36,923 nt of DNA, from contig NZ_BPPB01000016.1 of assembly GCF_019972835.1 (NCBI RefSeq), positions 1 through 36,923 on the forward strand, read 5' to 3'. The notes beneath the pieces are model-generated. The model was not told where the DNA came from and did not search any database. It saw only the letters and a program-made list of their open reading frames with translations. Within the stretch, counting starts at the first letter, position 1. Every line of letters begins with the position of its first letter. Below, in pieces: positions 1 through 7,546 of this stretch. The DNA comes from Lactobacillus laiwuensis. Its GTDB lineage: Bacteria; Bacillota; Bacilli; Lactobacillales; Lactobacillaceae. The translations under genes and the position numbers were made by a program.

Positions 1-77
1 TTTTGTTTTTAGTAAATATTTAGACATAAGAAAACCCCCGAATTGGAATCTTTGTCCAATTCCGGGGGTTAACTTCA
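1..77 (-). repeat. Terminal inverted repeat: outward-facing IS3-type element end
   Basis: These bases are an exact reverse complement of 36847-36923; the match stops at position 78. Read on the minus strand, the block begins TGAAG, contains a GGGGG/CCCCC hairpin and then an ATG opening MSKYLLKTK, the look of the upstream end and transposase start of an IS3-family element. The element runs off the left edge. A diverged relative of the same end lies at 18131. The IS family is inferred from layout only. Confidence 0.75.
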
Positions 78-144
78 CATATCTTAGAAATTCGTAGATC
101 TGTTTTGATTTTTCTTTTGTTTCGTTATTTTGATCGTTTTTCAT
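78..144 (-). pseudogene. 5' end of an unknown gene cut by the left-edge IS
   Basis: An ATG at 144 (minus strand) follows a good promoter and a weak GGGAC ribosome site, and opens about 22 codons (MKNDQNNETKEKSKQIYEF...) before the IS-type end begins at 77. The frame stays open through the IS end into its own MSKYLLKTK reading frame. The fragment is hydrophilic and charged, with no signal peptide. It is too short to assign a family. That it is a real gene start rests on the promoter and the uninterrupted frame; the rest of the gene must lie beyond the left IS copy. Confidence 0.45.
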
Positions 145-421
145 TATTCAGTCCCACTGTTTAAATTAATATTAATGTAAAAATTATAGACTTATAAATA
201 ATAAAAAGTCAAAAAATTTTTTCAATTATTATTAGCTTAAATAATGTTAATTGAAATAGCTTTTCCTAATTTTATATAGTCATTCACACTGAATCTTTAA
301 TATTACTTTTTCACAAAATAAAAAGACTATTTTTGCATAAGTGATCAAGCAAACCAGTTCTATCCTTTAGTGCTCTTATTTAACAATAAAATTAGCTATT
401 TTTTATTTTGCTGATTAAAAT
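145..421. other. AT-rich intergenic stretch
   Basis: Apart from the minus-strand promoter at 183-212, this stretch shows no convincing ORF, hairpin terminator or repeat. It separates the truncated left-edge gene from the IS30 element. Confidence 0.6.
183..212 (-). promoter_or_regulatory. Promoter for the truncated left-edge gene
   Basis: On the minus strand TTGACT (207-212) and TATAAT (183-188) are separated by 18 bases, placing the transcript start about 30 bases before the ATG at 144. Confidence 0.6.
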
Positions 422-1607
422 CGAAAATTGCAATTTTAAGTTGAACACTCTACTTGATCTGATAGATGCAATCTAATCTTCTTTCATATAATTCATCGGG
501 TGTGTGGTAGGCTAAGATCTTGCGGGGCAGGTTATTGCACCATTCCTCAATGCCATAGATTTGCATTAAGTCATAATCCTTGATGTACTTGCCTTTGGGA
601 ATGAAGCGCCGAATTAGCCGGTTGTGCCGCTCAACCCCGCCCTTCTCACAAGAAGTATAAGGGTGCGCATAATAAACCAGCGTCTGCGCTGCTTCTTCTA
701 ACTGGGCTAAATCCGCAAACTCAGAACCATTATCGGTGGTAATGGTCTTAAAGACTTCGTGCCAGTGCTCCTGGTATTGGCTGCGCAAGGTTTTAAAGGC
801 CGCCATGACGCTGACAGCCGTCTTATCCTTAATCGGGATAATCATGAATTTGCGGGTCATGCGTTTACAGGGTCAAGAGAGCCTGGTCATCTTTGGTTTT
901 ATGTCCTAAAACTAAGTCGCACTCCCAGTGGCCAAACTCGCGGCGCTGGTTAATAGCAGCAGGCCGTTCACTAATACTGCGACCCAATCTGCGTTTATGC
1001 TGGCGTACCCGTTTGGCTTTCGTCTTACGGCTTAAGCACTCAGGCAAGTCAGTTGCCTTAATCTGTAATAAACCAAGTTCCACATAATGGTAAAGCGTCT
1101 TGGTGCAGACTGTTTCATTCCAGGTAAAGGCGCTGCTGGCTAAGGCGCGACCGGCACAGGCATCAAGCGACCAGCCCTGCTTGAAGAAGTGCTGTTCAAC
1201 GTACTTAATGAAGCGGGTTTTGGCTAGAAAAGCTTGCTTACGGCCGCAGTTTAAGTGCCTTATCTGGTAGCGTCTTTGCGCCACTTAGGCATCGTAGCGG
1301 TACCGTTTGCCGTGATAGAGTGCAATCTGGCCGCGTTCAAGCTCGTACTTGACCGTGGTGGGCGAACAGTTGAGGGCACGGGCAATTTGACGCAGGGACT
1401 GGCCTTGGCTGCGTCAAACTTGGATAATTACGCGGTCTTGCAAAGCAAGATGTTGGCCCTTTTGGTGAGTAGATATGGTAGAATTAAGGGAGTTCATTGG
1501 TAACTTCTTTCTAGAATTTTGGGTAATTACATTCTATCAGAGAAGTCCAATGGACTTTTTTCATTTTCTAATCAGGGCAGGTGTTCAACTTCATTTTACA
1601 ATTTACC
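422..1607 (-). mobile_element. IS30-family insertion sequence, inactive copy
   Basis: The element lies on the minus strand. Its ends are imperfect inverted repeats: CGAAAATTGC...AAGTTGAACAC at 422 and GGTAAATTGT...AAGTTGAACAC reading inward from 1607. Between them lies one broken IS30-type transposase. The untranslated 5' part carries a short palindrome, AAGTCCATTGGACTT, near 1546. Parts of the same element recur at 2459-2629 (5' end, opposite orientation) and 4205-4296 (3' end, same orientation), so it was active here before decaying. No target duplication was confidently seen. Confidence 0.85.
450..1497 (-). pseudogene. IS30-family transposase, broken by two stops and a frameshift
   Basis: Translated from an ATG at 1497 (MNSLNSTISTHQKGQHL), the protein has the IS30 N-terminal helix-turn-helix (QSLRQIARALNCSPTTVKYE), then a TGA stop at 1414-1416 and a TAA at 1285-1287. 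Near 865-872 the frame shifts, so GHWECDLVLGHKTKDDQALL and the downstream MTRKFMIIPIK are in different frames. The DDE core is otherwise recognisable: GHWECD (first Asp), TTDNGSEF (second Asp) and EKGGVERHN (Glu). Full length would be about 345 residues, normal for IS30. Three independent lesions make an active transposase very unlikely. Confidence 0.88.
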
Positions 1608-1721
1608 TCTATTTATTTTTTACAACTTTTTTCAATTCCTGCCATAATTCACATATTCTTTTATCGTATTTTGTTAAAAACAGGTCATTGTTTATTAAAA
1701 AATTCGCATCAATTTCGTATG

Positions 1722-2417
1722 CTAAAATTTATTTTTTACCTTCTTTCTTTCAGCGATAGCAAAATTATGGCGAATTTGCTCTAAAGTTTTATTTTTATCT
1801 TTTTCTTCAGAAAACAGGAAGCTTATTGTATTGTCATCCTTATATTCTTCATATACATCATGTCTTAAAAGATTAGCCTTAGCTGCATTAAAATTAGTTC
1901 TATGCTTATCATGCTCATTTCGCTTTATTCCACAACAATATATCTTTTTCGGCTCATCATCCATACTTTTAATTTGGGAGCCTCTTTCCCCATCTTGTCT
2001 ACTGGTTAGATTACGATTAACGTTAGTGGGAATATTCCGATTCAAAAATTTATAAAACCTCTTAATTATATCATACAGCTCTTTTTTTGTTAGCTTATGA
2101 TTTGGGTTTGGTTTAGGAATGATGTTAAAAAAGTTAATAATATCATATGGTTTACAATTGATACTATTACTATTCGCCCATACTTCTAAAGTAGGATGTG
2201 ATTTTTGATAACTATTACCATTTTGTTTTGATAAATTAAAAAATTTGATTTTAAGTAATTGATATTGTTTAGTTTTTTCTTCATAATCTGTAAATAAGGC
2301 ATCAAATGTACAATTAGGTTGTTTATCAGGATATTTAAACGTTATAGCTGTTATAACTTCATGATTTTTCTTCATATCATCCCTAAGAAGCTTTAAGTTG
2401 GATAATAGATGCTGCAT
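1722..2417 (-). CDS. Unknown 231-aa protein between inverted IS30 ends
   Basis: An intact ORF with a strong ribosome site (AAAGGAG) just before the ATG at 2417. The protein is soluble, basic and Lys/Asn-rich, with no signal peptide or membrane segment. The N-terminal half (LSNLKLLRDDMKKN, LEVWANSNSINC near residues 78-89, IIPKPNPNHKLTKKELYDII) gives a weak impression of the DUF6037-type family, by memory only. The C-terminal half is highly charged (KSMDDEPKKIYCCGIKRNEH) and may be a nucleic-acid-binding or regulatory tail. It is the only gene between IS30 ends facing each other at 1607 and 2459, so it may be cargo, and its codon use is more AT-rich than the core genes. A defence role is possible from context but unproven. 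Confidence 0.7.
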   Translation of the reverse strand: MQHLLSNLKLLRDDMKKNHEVITAITFKYPDKQPNCTFDALFTDYEEKTKQYQLLKIKFFNLSKQNGNSYQKSHPTLEVWANSNSINCKPYDIINFFNIIPKPNPNHKLTKKELYDIIKRFYKFLNRNIPTNVNRNLTSRQDGERGSQIKSMDDEPKKIYCCGIKRNEHDKHRTNFNAAKANLLRHDVYEEYKDDNTISFLFSEEKDKNKTLEQIRHNFAIAERKKVKNKF

Positions 2418-2458
2418 GACTTTCTCTCCTTTGCTTATATTTAATAAAGTAAATTAAT

Positions 2459-2629
2459 GGTAAATTGTAAAATGAAGTTGAACACTTGCCCTGATTAGAA
2501 AATGAAAAAAGTCCATTGGACTTCTCTGATAGAATGTAATTACCAACCTAATTCTAGAAAGAAGTTACCAATGAACTCCCTTAATTCTACCATATCTACT
2601 CACCAAAAGGGCCAACATCTTGCTTTGCA
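2459..2629 (+). mobile_element. IS30 5'-end fragment, plus orientation
   Basis: From GGTAAATTGT at 2459 through the ATG at 2571 and about 20 codons (MNSLNSTISTHQKGQHLALQ), this is almost identical to the 5' end of the IS30 copy at 422-1607 but in the opposite orientation. Homology stops at about 2629, where unrelated sequence begins. The rest of this copy has been deleted. Confidence 0.88.
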
Positions 2630-2805
2630 AGCTTTAACATTGCTGATTTTATTTTCTGATCTTTTTCAAATTCTTAAATATCTCTGCAGTAGTCATATCT
2701 ATCGCCACTTCCGAGTTTATAGAACAATAGTGGGGGATTTGTCTTGGATTTGAAGAGAAGTATCTCTCTTAGCTTGTATGCTTGTTCTTTAATGGCTCTT
2801 AACAT
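2630..2805 (-). pseudogene. Remnant of an unknown gene interrupted by the IS30 fragment
   Basis: On the minus strand an ATG at 2805 overlaps the stop of the upstream gene (ACATGTTAA), as in coupled operon genes. It opens about 43 codons (MLRAIKEQAYKLREILLF..., ...YKLGSGDRYDYCRDI) before a TAA at 2674-2676; the same frame then continues as EFEKDQKIKSAMLKLA up to the IS30 junction. It looks like the 5' end of a gene that IS30 entered and that then decayed. Family unknown. Confidence 0.4.
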
Positions 2806-3337
2806 GTGATGAGGTTTTTTCTACATCCATCAATAAAGTAGTAGAAAACTAGGGCAAGATTCCTTTCTTCATTGTCTTTTAAGGAAAAGATCTGATCATC
2901 GTCATTATAGAAAAGCATGTAATGACCGTACTCACCATAATTTGTAACTTCATCTAAACCTTTAGCTAATCTATTTGCTTCTTTGTTTATTCTTTTGCCC
3001 AAAAGCAAATTGGGGAGTTTTACGGTTGAAATTGGCGCAAGGTTTATAGAATCAAAGTCAAACTTTTCTGTAGGGAAACTAGATACGTTGTCAATCTGCT
3101 TGCTAATCATATCGAAGATTACATCAGGACTAATAAAAGTGTCATCCTTTAAATGCTTATACGATTCTTAAATGATTAAGTTAAATATAAGCTTGGCAAA
3201 ACTTTTAGAATCATTGTCTGATGATTCTATTCTGTATTGGCGATAATCATCGGCCATTATCCCTAAAACATAATCTTTAGCATCAACGGCTTTTGCTTTT
3301 TTAAAAAAACATCGAAAACCATAATTAGAACCTTTCT
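2799..3337 (-). pseudogene. Decayed unknown gene with an internal stop
   Basis: The clearest part (2799-3171) encodes about 120 residues (DVIFDMISKQIDNVSSF, LLLGKRINKEANRLAKGL, YGEYGHYMLFYNDDDQIFSL, ending YYFIDGCRKNLITC). Reading upstream in the same frame, a TAA at about 3170 is preceded by another clean stretch (KKAKAVDAKDYVLGIMADDY, DNDSKSFAKLIFNL) back to a stop near 3340. This is one protein of more than 175 residues broken by a nonsense mutation. A further ORF at 3263-3460 in another frame may be its frameshifted N-terminus. No family recognised; it and the 2805 remnant probably formed an operon. Confidence 0.5.
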
Positions 3338-3600
3338 TCTAATCCATTTCTTTATCTTTTTGATCCTAGTCTTAATCAATATTTCTAAATACCTTTTGTC
3401 GAAAACCAAACTTATATTTAAGCCTAATTTTGGTTCACAGCTTTTATTGTAGATCAGCAAATGCTTAGTTTAAAAAGTGAGTAACTCGATTACGACATTA
3501 TTAATTTTCTTTTTCTGATTCTTATGTTTGTGAATCTTAAATCGAGTATAATGCACAAGCTATAAAGCTTTATTTTATCAGCGTTTGGACGTATTTTATA

Positions 3601-3609
3601 TGTTATAAT
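3601..3609 (+). promoter_or_regulatory. Extended -10 promoter of the 3.6-kb RNA locus
   Basis: TGTTATAAT is an extended -10 box (TGn plus TATAAT). The same element followed by a similar leader (AGAAAAGTTAA) occurs at 18353-18361 before the holin-like toxin, which supports real promoter function at both places. Confidence 0.65.
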
Positions 3610-3720
3610 TGTATTAACCAGAAAAGTTAATATGAGCGGTGGCACTTCAAAGGAAGGTGATGCCTATGGAAGTTTTAAATTCCTACGCAGATCTTACAAT
3701 ACTGAGGTGCAATTTACGTT

Positions 3721-3873
3721 GTGGCGTGGCTGACTGCTATCATGCTTGCTCTGCTTTCGCTTCTGTGGTTTGGTTACGAAAGCATTGTTGTGATGACAAA
3801 GATCACCAAGCAGGCTCAGAAGCTTATAAAGTCTTACCGCAAGCTGCGCAAAATGCTACACAAACCGCTTTAA
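3721..3873 (+). CDS. Candidate small membrane toxin-like peptide (50 aa)
   Basis: The frame begins after a TGA at 3703-3705 and has GAGGTG at 3704-3709, 11 bases before a GTG at 3721; an ATG at 3742 is an alternative. The peptide starts with a hydrophobic helix (AWLTAIMLALLSLLWFGYES), then VVMTKITKQ and a strongly basic tail (KLIKSYRKLRKMLHKPL). One membrane helix plus a cationic tail is the usual build of type I toxins, and the convergent RNA layout fits. The start is uncertain, and the frame at 3639-3995 overlaps it. Function is inferred from architecture, not from a family match. Confidence 0.42.
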   Translation: MAWLTAIMLALLSLLWFGYESIVVMTKITKQAQKLIKSYRKLRKMLHKPL

Positions 3874-3912
3874 CTTTTGGCGAGGTTAGCGGGTTTTGTA
3901 ATCTATTAATAT

Positions 3913-3972
3913 TAGCCGCTCTTAAAAGCGGCTCTGGGCAGGCGCTGTTTGCAGACAGCGCCTTTTTATTTA
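3913..3972 (-). ncRNA. Probable antisense RNA of the 3.6-kb locus
   Basis: The promoter at 3978-4008 on the minus strand would start a short RNA of about 60-75 nt made almost entirely of the two hairpins at 3915-3962. It overlaps only the 3' end of the sense RNA, as in Fst/RNAII-type systems. Inferred from promoter and structure; no expression evidence. Confidence 0.42.
3941..3968 (+). terminator. Bidirectional terminator of the 3.6-kb locus
   Basis: The hairpin GGCGCTGT/ACAGCGCC is followed by TTTTT. A second hairpin, GCCGCT/AGCGGC at 3915-3932, precedes it, so a convergent transcript would also end here. Confidence 0.8.
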
Positions 3973-3977
3973 TACAA

Positions 3978-4008
3978 ATTATATCACATCTTTGAGATTT
4001 TTGAGCAA
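3978..4008 (-). promoter_or_regulatory. Convergent promoter for the antisense RNA
   Basis: On the minus strand TTGCTC (4003-4008) lies 19 bases from TATAAT (3978-3983), with a TGA extended element directly before the -10 box. Confidence 0.5.
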
Positions 4009-4204
4009 ATTCCACTTGTTCAGAGTAGTTTTTGATTCCGTTCAATAGGCTAAAGCCTGATTCCAACAAGTCCGGGGTGGCTTATTTTTTGTGTAAATTT
4101 ATGTTTTAAAAACCGATTTATATTCGATAATATGTCACAAAGCTTGATAAATCAACAAATATTTTTGTTTTATTTTTGCAAAATATAGTTGACTTTTGTT
4201 TTGC

Positions 4205-4296
4205 CGAAAATTGCAATTTTAAGTTGAACACCCTACTTGATCTGATAGATGCAATCTAATCTTCTTTCATATAATTCATCGGGTGTGTGGTAGGCT
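4205..4296 (-). mobile_element. IS30 3'-end fragment
   Basis: This 92-bp block matches 422-513, the 3' end and terminal repeat of the IS30 copy, nearly base for base, in the same orientation. It encodes the last residues of the transposase (YERRLDCIYQIK) and stops abruptly 20 bases from the end of nox. Confidence 0.88.
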
Positions 4297-4315
4297 TAGT
4301 AATATCCAAAATTAA

Positions 4316-5668
4316 TTAAAACTTGTGTAAACCTAGCGCATGTTGTGCGGCTAAGTTTAAAATATTCCATTGCCGATCAAAACTTGGTGAGAAGAAGAAG
4401 TCTTGCTCAGCTAAATCTTCTAATGTTAATTTATGACTAATTGCTAAACTTAAGACATTGCCTTGAGCGGTGATATCATGCTTGGACATAACTGCACCTC
4501 CCAGAATCTGATGAGTGTCCTTATTATAAGTTAAGGAAATATATCCTAACGGATTATCATTTGCAGGAATAAAGTCTGGACGCAAATGATCAATATAGAT
4601 GCTGGTTGCAGCATTAATGCCGGCAAATTCAGCAGATTTTTGTGGAAGACCACTAACTACTGCATGTACATCACCAAATTCTAGTAATTGTCCGCCCACT
4701 AAACCTGGGAATGGGCGGCTTGGTTTTTCTTCAAACAAATGTTGCACTAAGTAATTTGCTTCATGGCGAGCAGCGACTGCCGATGGAATCGGCATTCTTT
4801 TATTAGCCGGGATTGATAGTGGCCAAATAGCATCACCCAAAGCATAAACATCTTTTTGATTAGTCCTTAAATATTCGTCTGTTTCAATATAACCCCGTTG
4901 GTTTAAATTAATAGTATCTTTAAGCCAGTCTGTATTAGCAACAATGCCTGCAGCAACAATGACTAAATCAGCTTTAATGTCACCATGATCAGTTTGGACT
5001 AGGTGATCATTGGTAAAACCAGTAACTTTTGTATCAAGCTTTAAATCGACACCCTTGTCTCGCATTTCTTTTTCAAAAACAGCGGTAAAGTCTTTTGAAA
5101 AATAATTAGCTAAAATATGGTTGCTGGCATCAACCAAGGTCATGTTTTTACCAGCTAAAACACCAGCTTCAACGGCAGCGATTCCGTTACCAGCACCCAC
5201 CACAACGATATTTTTAATTTCATCATTATGAAGAGCTTCATTGATCTTTTTAGCCCAACTGTAGCCCCGCATTAAATAAACGTAGTCTAAATCTGCCCCT
5301 GGAATTGGCAATTGGAGTGGATCAACTCCTGGAGACAAGATTAATTTGTCATAGTTAACTTCTTCAGTCTGACCAGTTTGGGTATTTTTAATTGTAACTT
5401 GCTTATTTGCCGGATTTAAGGCAACTGCTTGCGAATTATTGACAATCTTACCACCTAATTTTTCCAAATCAGCAGGTGAAAAATTGCGTACATTGTCCTG
5501 ACCGGTAGTTTTTTCTTCTAAAAAGAGCTTCATTCCGCAAGACATAAATGAAACAAAATCACTTGCTTCATAAATAGTGACATCAAGATCTTTATATCTG
5601 TCTAATAATTCGATGGCTGCCTCATGACCTGGATGAGAAGCACCAATGATGACTACTTTTTGATTCAT
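4316..5668 (-). CDS. nox: NADH oxidase, FAD-dependent pyridine nucleotide-disulfide oxidoreductase family
   Basis: A 450-aa flavoprotein that oxidises NADH with O2, cytoplasmic, regenerating NAD and removing oxygen. Visible features are an N-terminal FAD-binding fold (VVIIGASHPGHEA), the single redox cysteine in SFMSCGMKLF near residue 42, a second dinucleotide fold for NADH (NIVVVGAGNGIAAVEAG), the FAD motif DVYALGDAI, and the C-terminal dimerisation domain. One active cysteine fits water-forming Nox; a CoA-disulfide reductase relative is less likely. The start at 5668 is chosen because AAAAGGGGA lies 8 bases upstream; earlier in-frame codons lack a ribosome site. A cre-like site in the leader suggests catabolite control. 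The stop is 20 bp from an IS30 scar. Confidence 0.9.
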   Translation of the reverse strand: MNQKVVIIGASHPGHEAAIELLDRYKDLDVTIYEASDFVSFMSCGMKLFLEEKTTGQDNVRNFSPADLEKLGGKIVNNSQAVALNPANKQVTIKNTQTGQTEEVNYDKLILSPGVDPLQLPIPGADLDYVYLMRGYSWAKKINEALHNDEIKNIVVVGAGNGIAAVEAGVLAGKNMTLVDASNHILANYFSKDFTAVFEKEMRDKGVDLKLDTKVTGFTNDHLVQTDHGDIKADLVIVAAGIVANTDWLKDTINLNQRGYIETDEYLRTNQKDVYALGDAIWPLSIPANKRMPIPSAVAARHEANYLVQHLFEEKPSRPFPGLVGGQLLEFGDVHAVVSGLPQKSAEFAGINAATSIYIDHLRPDFIPANDNPLGYISLTYNKDTHQILGGAVMSKHDITAQGNVLSLAISHKLTLEDLAEQDFFFSPSFDRQWNILNLAAQHALGLHKF

Positions 5669-5695
5669 TGAAAAAATCCCCTTTTTATCAGTATC

Positions 5696-5709
5696 TGAAA
5701 GCGTTTGTA
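5696..5709. promoter_or_regulatory. cre-like site upstream of nox
   Basis: TGAAAGCGTTTGTA matches the CcpA cre consensus TGWAANCGNTNWCA at 12 of 14 positions. It lies 27-41 bases before the nox start codon, inside the probable transcript leader, where bound CcpA would act as a block. Confidence 0.4.
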
Positions 5710-6116
5710 GCACTTTACTGTCTTCTATGGTAACACAAGAAATACGTTAGTTATACAAAGATGCTCTAGTATAGCTAATTCGTTTATATATTAAAACCTA
5801 TAAACAACAAAAAATTATGACCGTATAAATTGACTTTACAAATTTCACTAAATATAAAATTTGCTGATAATTTATGAATAAAATACGGCCAAGTAAATCA
5901 ATTAAAAAGAACCTAAGAAGTATAAGTGGTACTCAAATAATAGTACAAATAGAATATCATTTGAGAAAGGAAAGTGTTCATTTAAGTATGTGAGATCAAA
6001 ATGAAATTGCAACTTTTGCTATTGCTTTGAAATCCAAAAGAAAAGGCAAAAACAGTTCTTTGTCAAATTTTGTTTATAAAGAGTAAATGAAAAGAATCAA
6101 GTATATAATATACTGA
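5710..6116. other. AT-rich gap between nox and the ISL3 remnant
   Basis: No credible ORF was found. The left part should contain the minus-strand nox promoter (TTGTAT near 5754 is a possible -35 box). The right part has many stops in all frames and looks like decayed sequence. Confidence 0.5.
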
Positions 6117-6300
6117 TTATTTATTTTCTTTGTTTTCTTCCAATCTGATCCTCATCAGAAAATTTTTGAAATTGGTGTGGCCAAAAGATGTGTGCTCAAT
6201 TTGTTTAATTTTGCGATTGAAGCCTTCTACGTATCCGTTGGAATGATCCTATGTTATCCCTTTGACTACCACATAGTAGCACATGAAGTTCTTTAGCCAT
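6117..6300 (-). pseudogene. ISL3-family transposase C-terminal remnant
   Basis: On the minus strand a frame ending at the TAA at 6117-6119 reads HSNGYVEGFNRKIKQIEHTS, then FGHTNFKNFLMRIRLEENKE. This is the conserved ISL3 C-terminal motif (NG.IEG.N.KIK...G..NF..F..R). An in-frame TAG just upstream (VVVKGIT*D) shows it is dead. The remnant abuts the surface-protein fragment at about 6300, marking the break point that removed that gene's 5' end. Confidence 0.75.
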
Positions 6301-6917
6301 CTCAATCCGGTTACTTCAACGCAACACCACCAAGTCATTCATCTGGTACTATAGAGCCGATTGCAGGAGCTGAGGTCAGAGTTCATTATGAAGATAAAAA
6401 TGGTCTCAAATTGGCACCTGATAAAATCTTGAGCGGTAATGTTGGCGATGGCTACATTACCCAAGAACTGAAATTTGCTGGTTATTTATTAAAGGCAAGG
6501 CCTTATAATGCGACAGGCTTCTTCAGCTACGAGCCTCAGATCGTAACTTACACTTACCTTAAAGGGACTGAAAGAATGGTAATGCATAATTCGTATCTCT
6601 ATGATATTAACGGTAAGCGGGTAACGGGCAAACTTATGCAAGGCCAGATAATTACTACCTATGATACCGAAAACATAAACGGTCAGAAGTATTATCTTTT
6701 AGATAATAATATGTTTGTGGAGGCCACTAATATTACAGGTCAAAAGCGTAAGTTAAAGCACAAGGCTCTAATCTATAATCAAAAAGTAAAGAAAATAAGA
6801 TATGCCAGTCTGAAGCGCGGACGCAAAGTTAGAACATATGGTGGTGCAGTAAAGCGGAAAGGTCGCTATTACTACATCATCGGACAGAACCGGTACGTGA
6901 AGAAGGCTAACTTTTAG
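6300..6917 (+). pseudogene. Beheaded MucBP/SLAP surface protein
   Basis: The open frame begins after a TAG at 6294-6296 with no start codon or ribosome site. It encodes about 205 residues. A MucBP-like domain covers the first third (AGAEVRVHYEDKNGLKLAPD, then NVGDGYITQEL, NATGFFSYEPQIVTYTYL). Two SLAP-type wall-binding repeats follow (VMHNSYLYDINGKRV...GQKYYLLDNNMFVEATNI and KLKHKALIYNQK...GRYYYIIGQNRYVKKANF). This is the C-terminal end of a large secreted mucus-binding protein held to the wall by SLAP repeats. The signal peptide and most of the protein were lost at the ISL3 junction, so it should not be expressed or exported. Confidence 0.8.
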
Positions 6918-7004
6918 AATTTTTGGTTAAGCAGTTCAGTAGTATAGCATAAATATGGTTATAACTACTGAGCAAAAACGGTCAAGAAAGAATTCACAAT
7001 TTAA

Positions 7005-7046
7005 ATGCACCTAATAGTAAGAATCAGCTATTAGGTGCATTATTTT
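7005..7046 (+). terminator. Terminator after the surface-protein fragment
   Basis: A 13-bp stem, ATGCACCTAATAG/CTATTAGGTGCAT, is followed by TATTTTG. Nearly the same hairpin ends the second SLAP gene at 10382-10424, so these surface genes probably arose from a common unit. Confidence 0.8.
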
Positions 7047-7127
7047 GTATTATGCTATTTAAATTAGTCCAGAAAACTGTAAAAAGGTCCCGAAAGTTGC
7101 TTAACTTCCAGGACTTATTTTTTCTAG

Positions 7128-7508
7128 TTATAAATTTAATTCTGTTTTTAAGGCTTTAGTTAGTACAGCAGAAAAATTTAAATTTTTCTCTTTGCCCATT
7201 TTTACCAGATATTCTGGTACAGTTACAGTTTTGCGGATTGTCTTGGAATTATTGCGTCTATAATTATCCATATCAATGGCAACAATAGTTTTAATATCAT
7301 TGTCAGCAACATGGATACTTTCTAACTTAGATGGTTTAGGATAATTAGTCGTGTCTTCCAACATTAATCCAATCATATCAGAAGCCATTTCCAAAGCATT
7401 AGTTAAATCTTCGCCCTGAGTAAAACCACCTGTAATATCTGGAACTTCGACAGTATAGCCAGTGTCTGCAGGGTGAAGTATAACAGGGTATACTAAAAGT
7501 TTAGACAT
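7128..7508 (-). CDS. hicB: HicB-type antitoxin
   Basis: A 126-aa antitoxin that binds HicA and represses its own operon. The N-terminal half has the HicB partial RNase-H-like fold (YPVILHPADTGYTVEVPDIT, then GGFTQGEDLTNALEMASDMI). The C-terminal 40 residues (TIRKTVTVPEYLVKMGKEKN, LNFSAVLTKALKTEL) look like a ribbon-helix-helix DNA-binding domain. The start at 7508 follows GGAGGAATTAAT; the in-frame codon six residues earlier lies in the ribosome site. It is the second gene of the operon, 38 bp after the corrected end of hicA. Likely autoregulated through the ATACGTAT repeats in the promoter. Confidence 0.85.
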   Translation of the reverse strand: MSKLLVYPVILHPADTGYTVEVPDITGGFTQGEDLTNALEMASDMIGLMLEDTTNYPKPSKLESIHVADNDIKTIVAIDMDNYRRNNSKTIRKTVTVPEYLVKMGKEKNLNFSAVLTKALKTELNL

Positions 7509-7546
7509 ATTAATTCCTCCTAACATGTAAAAATTAGCTGAAAAAT

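Larger units (their letters stand above)
3616..3968 (+). ncRNA. Probable sense RNA of a type I toxin-antitoxin-like locus
   Basis: The transcript starts after the extended -10 box at 3601 and ends at the terminator at 3941-3968. Its leader shares AGAAAAGTTAA, then GGAAGGTGATGCCTATG, with the leader at 18368-18426 (GGAAGTGAGGCCTATG). As in Fst-like type I systems, a convergent promoter on the opposite strand (3978-4008) drives a short RNA across the shared terminator. A start codon at 3666 opens a long frame (MEVLNSYADLTIL...) that may be only a leader; the more toxin-like frame is 3721-3873. Confidence 0.5.

Noticed and set aside
1255..1503. Plus-strand ORF of 82 aa
   Set aside because: It is the antisense shadow of the IS30 transposase N-terminus; the minus strand carries the helix-turn-helix and real start.
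2502..2753. Plus-strand ORF of 83 aa beginning in the IS30 end
   Set aside because: Only its first part is transposase; after 2629 the frame runs by chance through the opposite strand of a gene remnant.
3639..3995. 118-aa ORF over the 3.6-kb RNA locus
   Set aside because: It runs through both hairpins and the terminator, has odd Cys/His-rich composition and no family look; the short basic membrane peptide in another frame fits better.
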